Positions 61,463 to 64,000 of a DNA stretch of 64,000 nucleotides are shown here, piece by piece. Source of the stretch: Pohlia nutans (lineage: Eukaryota > Streptophyta > Bryopsida > Bryales > Mniaceae); contig CM040101.1 of the NCBI GenBank assembly GCA_022496805.1, positions 4,714,501 through 4,778,500 of the forward strand, given 5' to 3'. A program made the translations under genes and the position numbers. Position 1 is the first letter of the stretch. Each line of letters opens with the position of its first letter. The notes beneath the pieces are model-generated. The model was given only the letters and a program-made list of their open reading frames with translations, ran no database searches and was not told where the DNA came from.

Positions 61463-61907
61463 ATTGTGAATTTGATATAACACACGGCACGATGCATGGC
61501 ACAATGCACACACCCTGACGAAGAACATCTTTGTTGACAAACATACTTGGAACGCACATGCCCGGCGAATCTGCGATCCTCTAAAGGAGGCAAATGGGAG
61601 GGATGAAGGATATAAAGTTACAAATTCAATTAGTTATATTGTCAAAAGTAGAATTCAAATGTTTTATCACAAGAATCAATGAAGGACATTAGATAAATTG
61701 GCCAAAAACCAATAGTTTGAACAAAAAGAAGTTCACATGGTATTAGAGTTAACAAAAAACAAACAGAACTCTCTATTGAGTCTATGCGGAATCTATAGCC
61801 TTTTAATATTAATTTTTGACACCACTTGCACATAAATAATTCCTTGGTCCCTTCATGGATAGTCCCTTAGGTTTGGGCTTGTGGGAACTCTTCTCTAGGA
61901 TTGGAGA

Positions 61908-62113
61908 GCAATGGGAGCCATCTCCTTTTTACAATGGGACCACAATCTAGTTACAATTAGAAACTATGTGTACGTGTCAATGACATGGTAGTCCCACAAT
62001 TCATGAAATACATGTTGCATTCCCTCATTACTTAAAAAAGTGGATCCAAGTGAAGGTCCTCTTTTGATCCAGTTTTGAAAAGGGGCTCCATTGCACTGCT
62101 CTGATATGTTGTG
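61908..62113. repeat. Dispersed repeat J (copy 2)
   Basis: Second copy of the repeat at 57385-57599. Ends gcaatgggagcc and ggggctccattgcactgctc. Confidence 0.75.
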
Positions 62114-64000
62114 TTCTTAGTCAAAATTTAGCCAAAATTCTTGGCTTAAATTTAGCCAATTTAGGCTTGACATAAGTGTGGGATGATGCATGGCCCGATG
62201 CACGGCACCATGCTCATACCCGGCGAAACAAATACCCGTACCCGGCGACACAAATACCCGTACCCGGCGACTCTGAGACCCTGTACAAGAGGGCAAACGG
62301 AAGCGACGAAGGCGGAGAAGAGGATTCATTCCGTGCGTGACAAAGGTGTCCCGTAGATCTCTTAGAAAATTTGTTTAATTGGTGTGACTAATAATGTCAT
62401 GTTGCCACATTGAGTGATGATTCACATATTAAAATAATATTCTTAACCCTTAATAATTCAAGGGGCATGTGCTTTCAAAATGTACCAAAAACCCCAATAA
62501 TTTTTAAAACTTTTTTAATGATTTTTTAAAAATGAGATGAACTATAACTTTATGATCTTGTAAAGTTATAACTATAATTATAGAGAATTATCACCTCAAT
62601 TTTTTTCAAATTATTTGATTATATGTTCTTTTTGTATATTCAAGTTAAAAGTTTTTTTTTTTTTGGAGAAATGGAAAAACATGGCAACACACTTTAGGGA
62701 AGCATATTCTAGTCCTAATATCTTAAAATAGAGGCCTTTTGCTATCAGTAGTGGATAGAGTTGAAAATATTTATATGAAGTCTCACAACATTCTGGTCAT
62801 TTAAAAAAATTTGGTGGACCTTGCAATCTACAATGGTCATAGAAATGAGAGCACTTTTGAGAAAATCACAATAATAGGCACACTTATTCTTTTACACATA
62901 GCTTAAAAATAGAAAGTGATGTGTTTAATTTTGTTTTGTTTTCATCCCGGTTTTCATGGCAACGTTATTTTTTAATAAATTTTCTTTGAGGTTGTTCTTG
63001 ACTTCTAATGTCTTCTATTGTTGAGCTTTAAAGTCAATAGGAAAAACTTTACTCTATTGAATATTATTAAAAGACTTGACTATTAATGTCAATGTCCAAC
63101 CCTTTTTGTATAATTATTGAGTTACTACATTATAAAAGCAACATGCCTCACCTACTAGTTTGTTGGTGAAGGTTCTAGAAAAGAACTAATACGTTTTCAT
63201 TTTCCATCTTGACATAGTTGCAGCTAGCATTATTTCCAACTTATAGATTTTTTCAAAAATAAACCATAATTTTTTTCAATTTCTAGTAAGGAAAATTATT
63301 CTATTGAATTATATTTCATTGTTTTGAAGCCATAGACAATAAATTTACAAGAACTAAAATTTTTGTTTTATGATATTGAGTCTGTTAACCCTTAAACGTC
63401 AAACTAAGCCCCATGGGTTTAGTTATGAGAGAATAATGGAGAAAAAAGTGGATTTTCTCAACCAAAATTGAAATGAATTGGTGCTTCGGAAAGAAACTGA
63501 GAATGCAAGGCTAGATTCTGTAGTTGCGCTTGTTTTAGACAATTCTATCAATGTCTAGAGACATCCAAATGCGTCGGAGAGGAAGAAAGGTGGATGTTGG
63601 GTAGTTGGTTGGCCATGTGAATAGAGATTGATGGTAGCTACCCTTCCTCTACAACAGTCCAGTATCTTAATACCGAGAAGGTAGAACTAAGGGAGAGTTT
63701 GACAGAAAGTTCCCTAGATTAACTCCACGAAGGTCGGAATCCAACACTATAACTGTTACCGATCTCTACTCGGTAGCTAGTACGAACTTTAAACATGATA
63801 GTCAAGAGAACAAATAAGCGAATACCAAGGAGGTAGTACTCGGAAGGGGTGAAGACCAGAAAGAAAACTTCATCAATAGAGATAAACTTGAAACTAGTGT
63901 TCGGAAAAATGTGCCCTTGCCAATGTGTTTGGCTCTATTGCTTATATACAAAGTACAACCCGATCTGACCTAACTGTCAGATCGGTAAAAAAGGTTTTTC
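62114..64000. other. Gene-poor window end
   Basis: A short direct repeat (acccggcga / caaatacccgt units at 62218-62270). Isolated TTAACCC-type ends at 62443 and 63385 suggest further TTAA-type repeats, whose partners are not found. 63540-64000 is GC-richer with a TATA-like gcttatatacaaag near 63942; it may be part of an LTR or of a repeat extending beyond the window. Confidence 0.35.

Overview
This is eukaryotic nuclear DNA from a land plant. Four spliced protein-coding genes of plant-type families, with GT-AG introns, sit in AT-rich DNA crowded with plant-style transposon debris: Stowaway-like, CACTA-like and hAT-like MITEs, a LINE tail and a Ty3-type gag fragment. The species cannot be fixed from the sequence alone. 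There is no bacterial, organellar or viral gene organisation.

Layout. About 229-3656 (+): the last five visible exons of a glycine-rich-domain-protein (GRDP/DUF1399)-like gene whose 5' part lies outside the window. 5028-8155 (-): a complete four-exon heptahelical (HHP/PAQR, adiponectin-receptor-like) gene, convergent with the first. 8490-10330: a 37-bp minisatellite just upstream of the HHP start, followed by a degenerate region that holds a 330-bp CACTA-type fold-back element. 10.4-21 kb: no convincing gene, but several TTAA-flanked MITEs and a hAT-type MITE. 21190-23797 (-): a two-exon, hAT-derived, apparently intact gene resembling Arabidopsis AT1G12380/AT1G62870. 24-34 kb: gene-poor repeats. 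34-37.3 kb: a decayed hAT element (KIAA1586/ZNF862-like transposase) whose termini match the MITE at 14.3 kb. 38.7-40.8 kb: a MITE split by a 5'-truncated LINE with an 11-bp target duplication. 41.3-49.0 kb: a composite with long terminal inverted repeats, holding a second hAT copy that is itself broken by a gag fragment. 49754-56117 (-): a complete nine-exon SPD1/ycf45-like plastid P-loop NTPase gene. 57-64 kb: repeats and an ankyrin-repeat pseudogene.

The host genes do not form a pathway. The HHP protein is a predicted seven-helix membrane receptor/hydrolase, the SPD1-like protein a predicted plastid ATPase, and the hAT-derived protein a probable domesticated transposase. The strongest non-gene signal is a set of MITE families with unrelated interiors. 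They share TTAACCC(C)TAA / TTAGGGGTTAA ends, are scattered through the window, and also lie in introns of the GRDP-like and SPD1-like genes. Exon boundaries were chosen by reading-frame continuity, splice consensus and remembered family similarity; no alignment or transcript was available.
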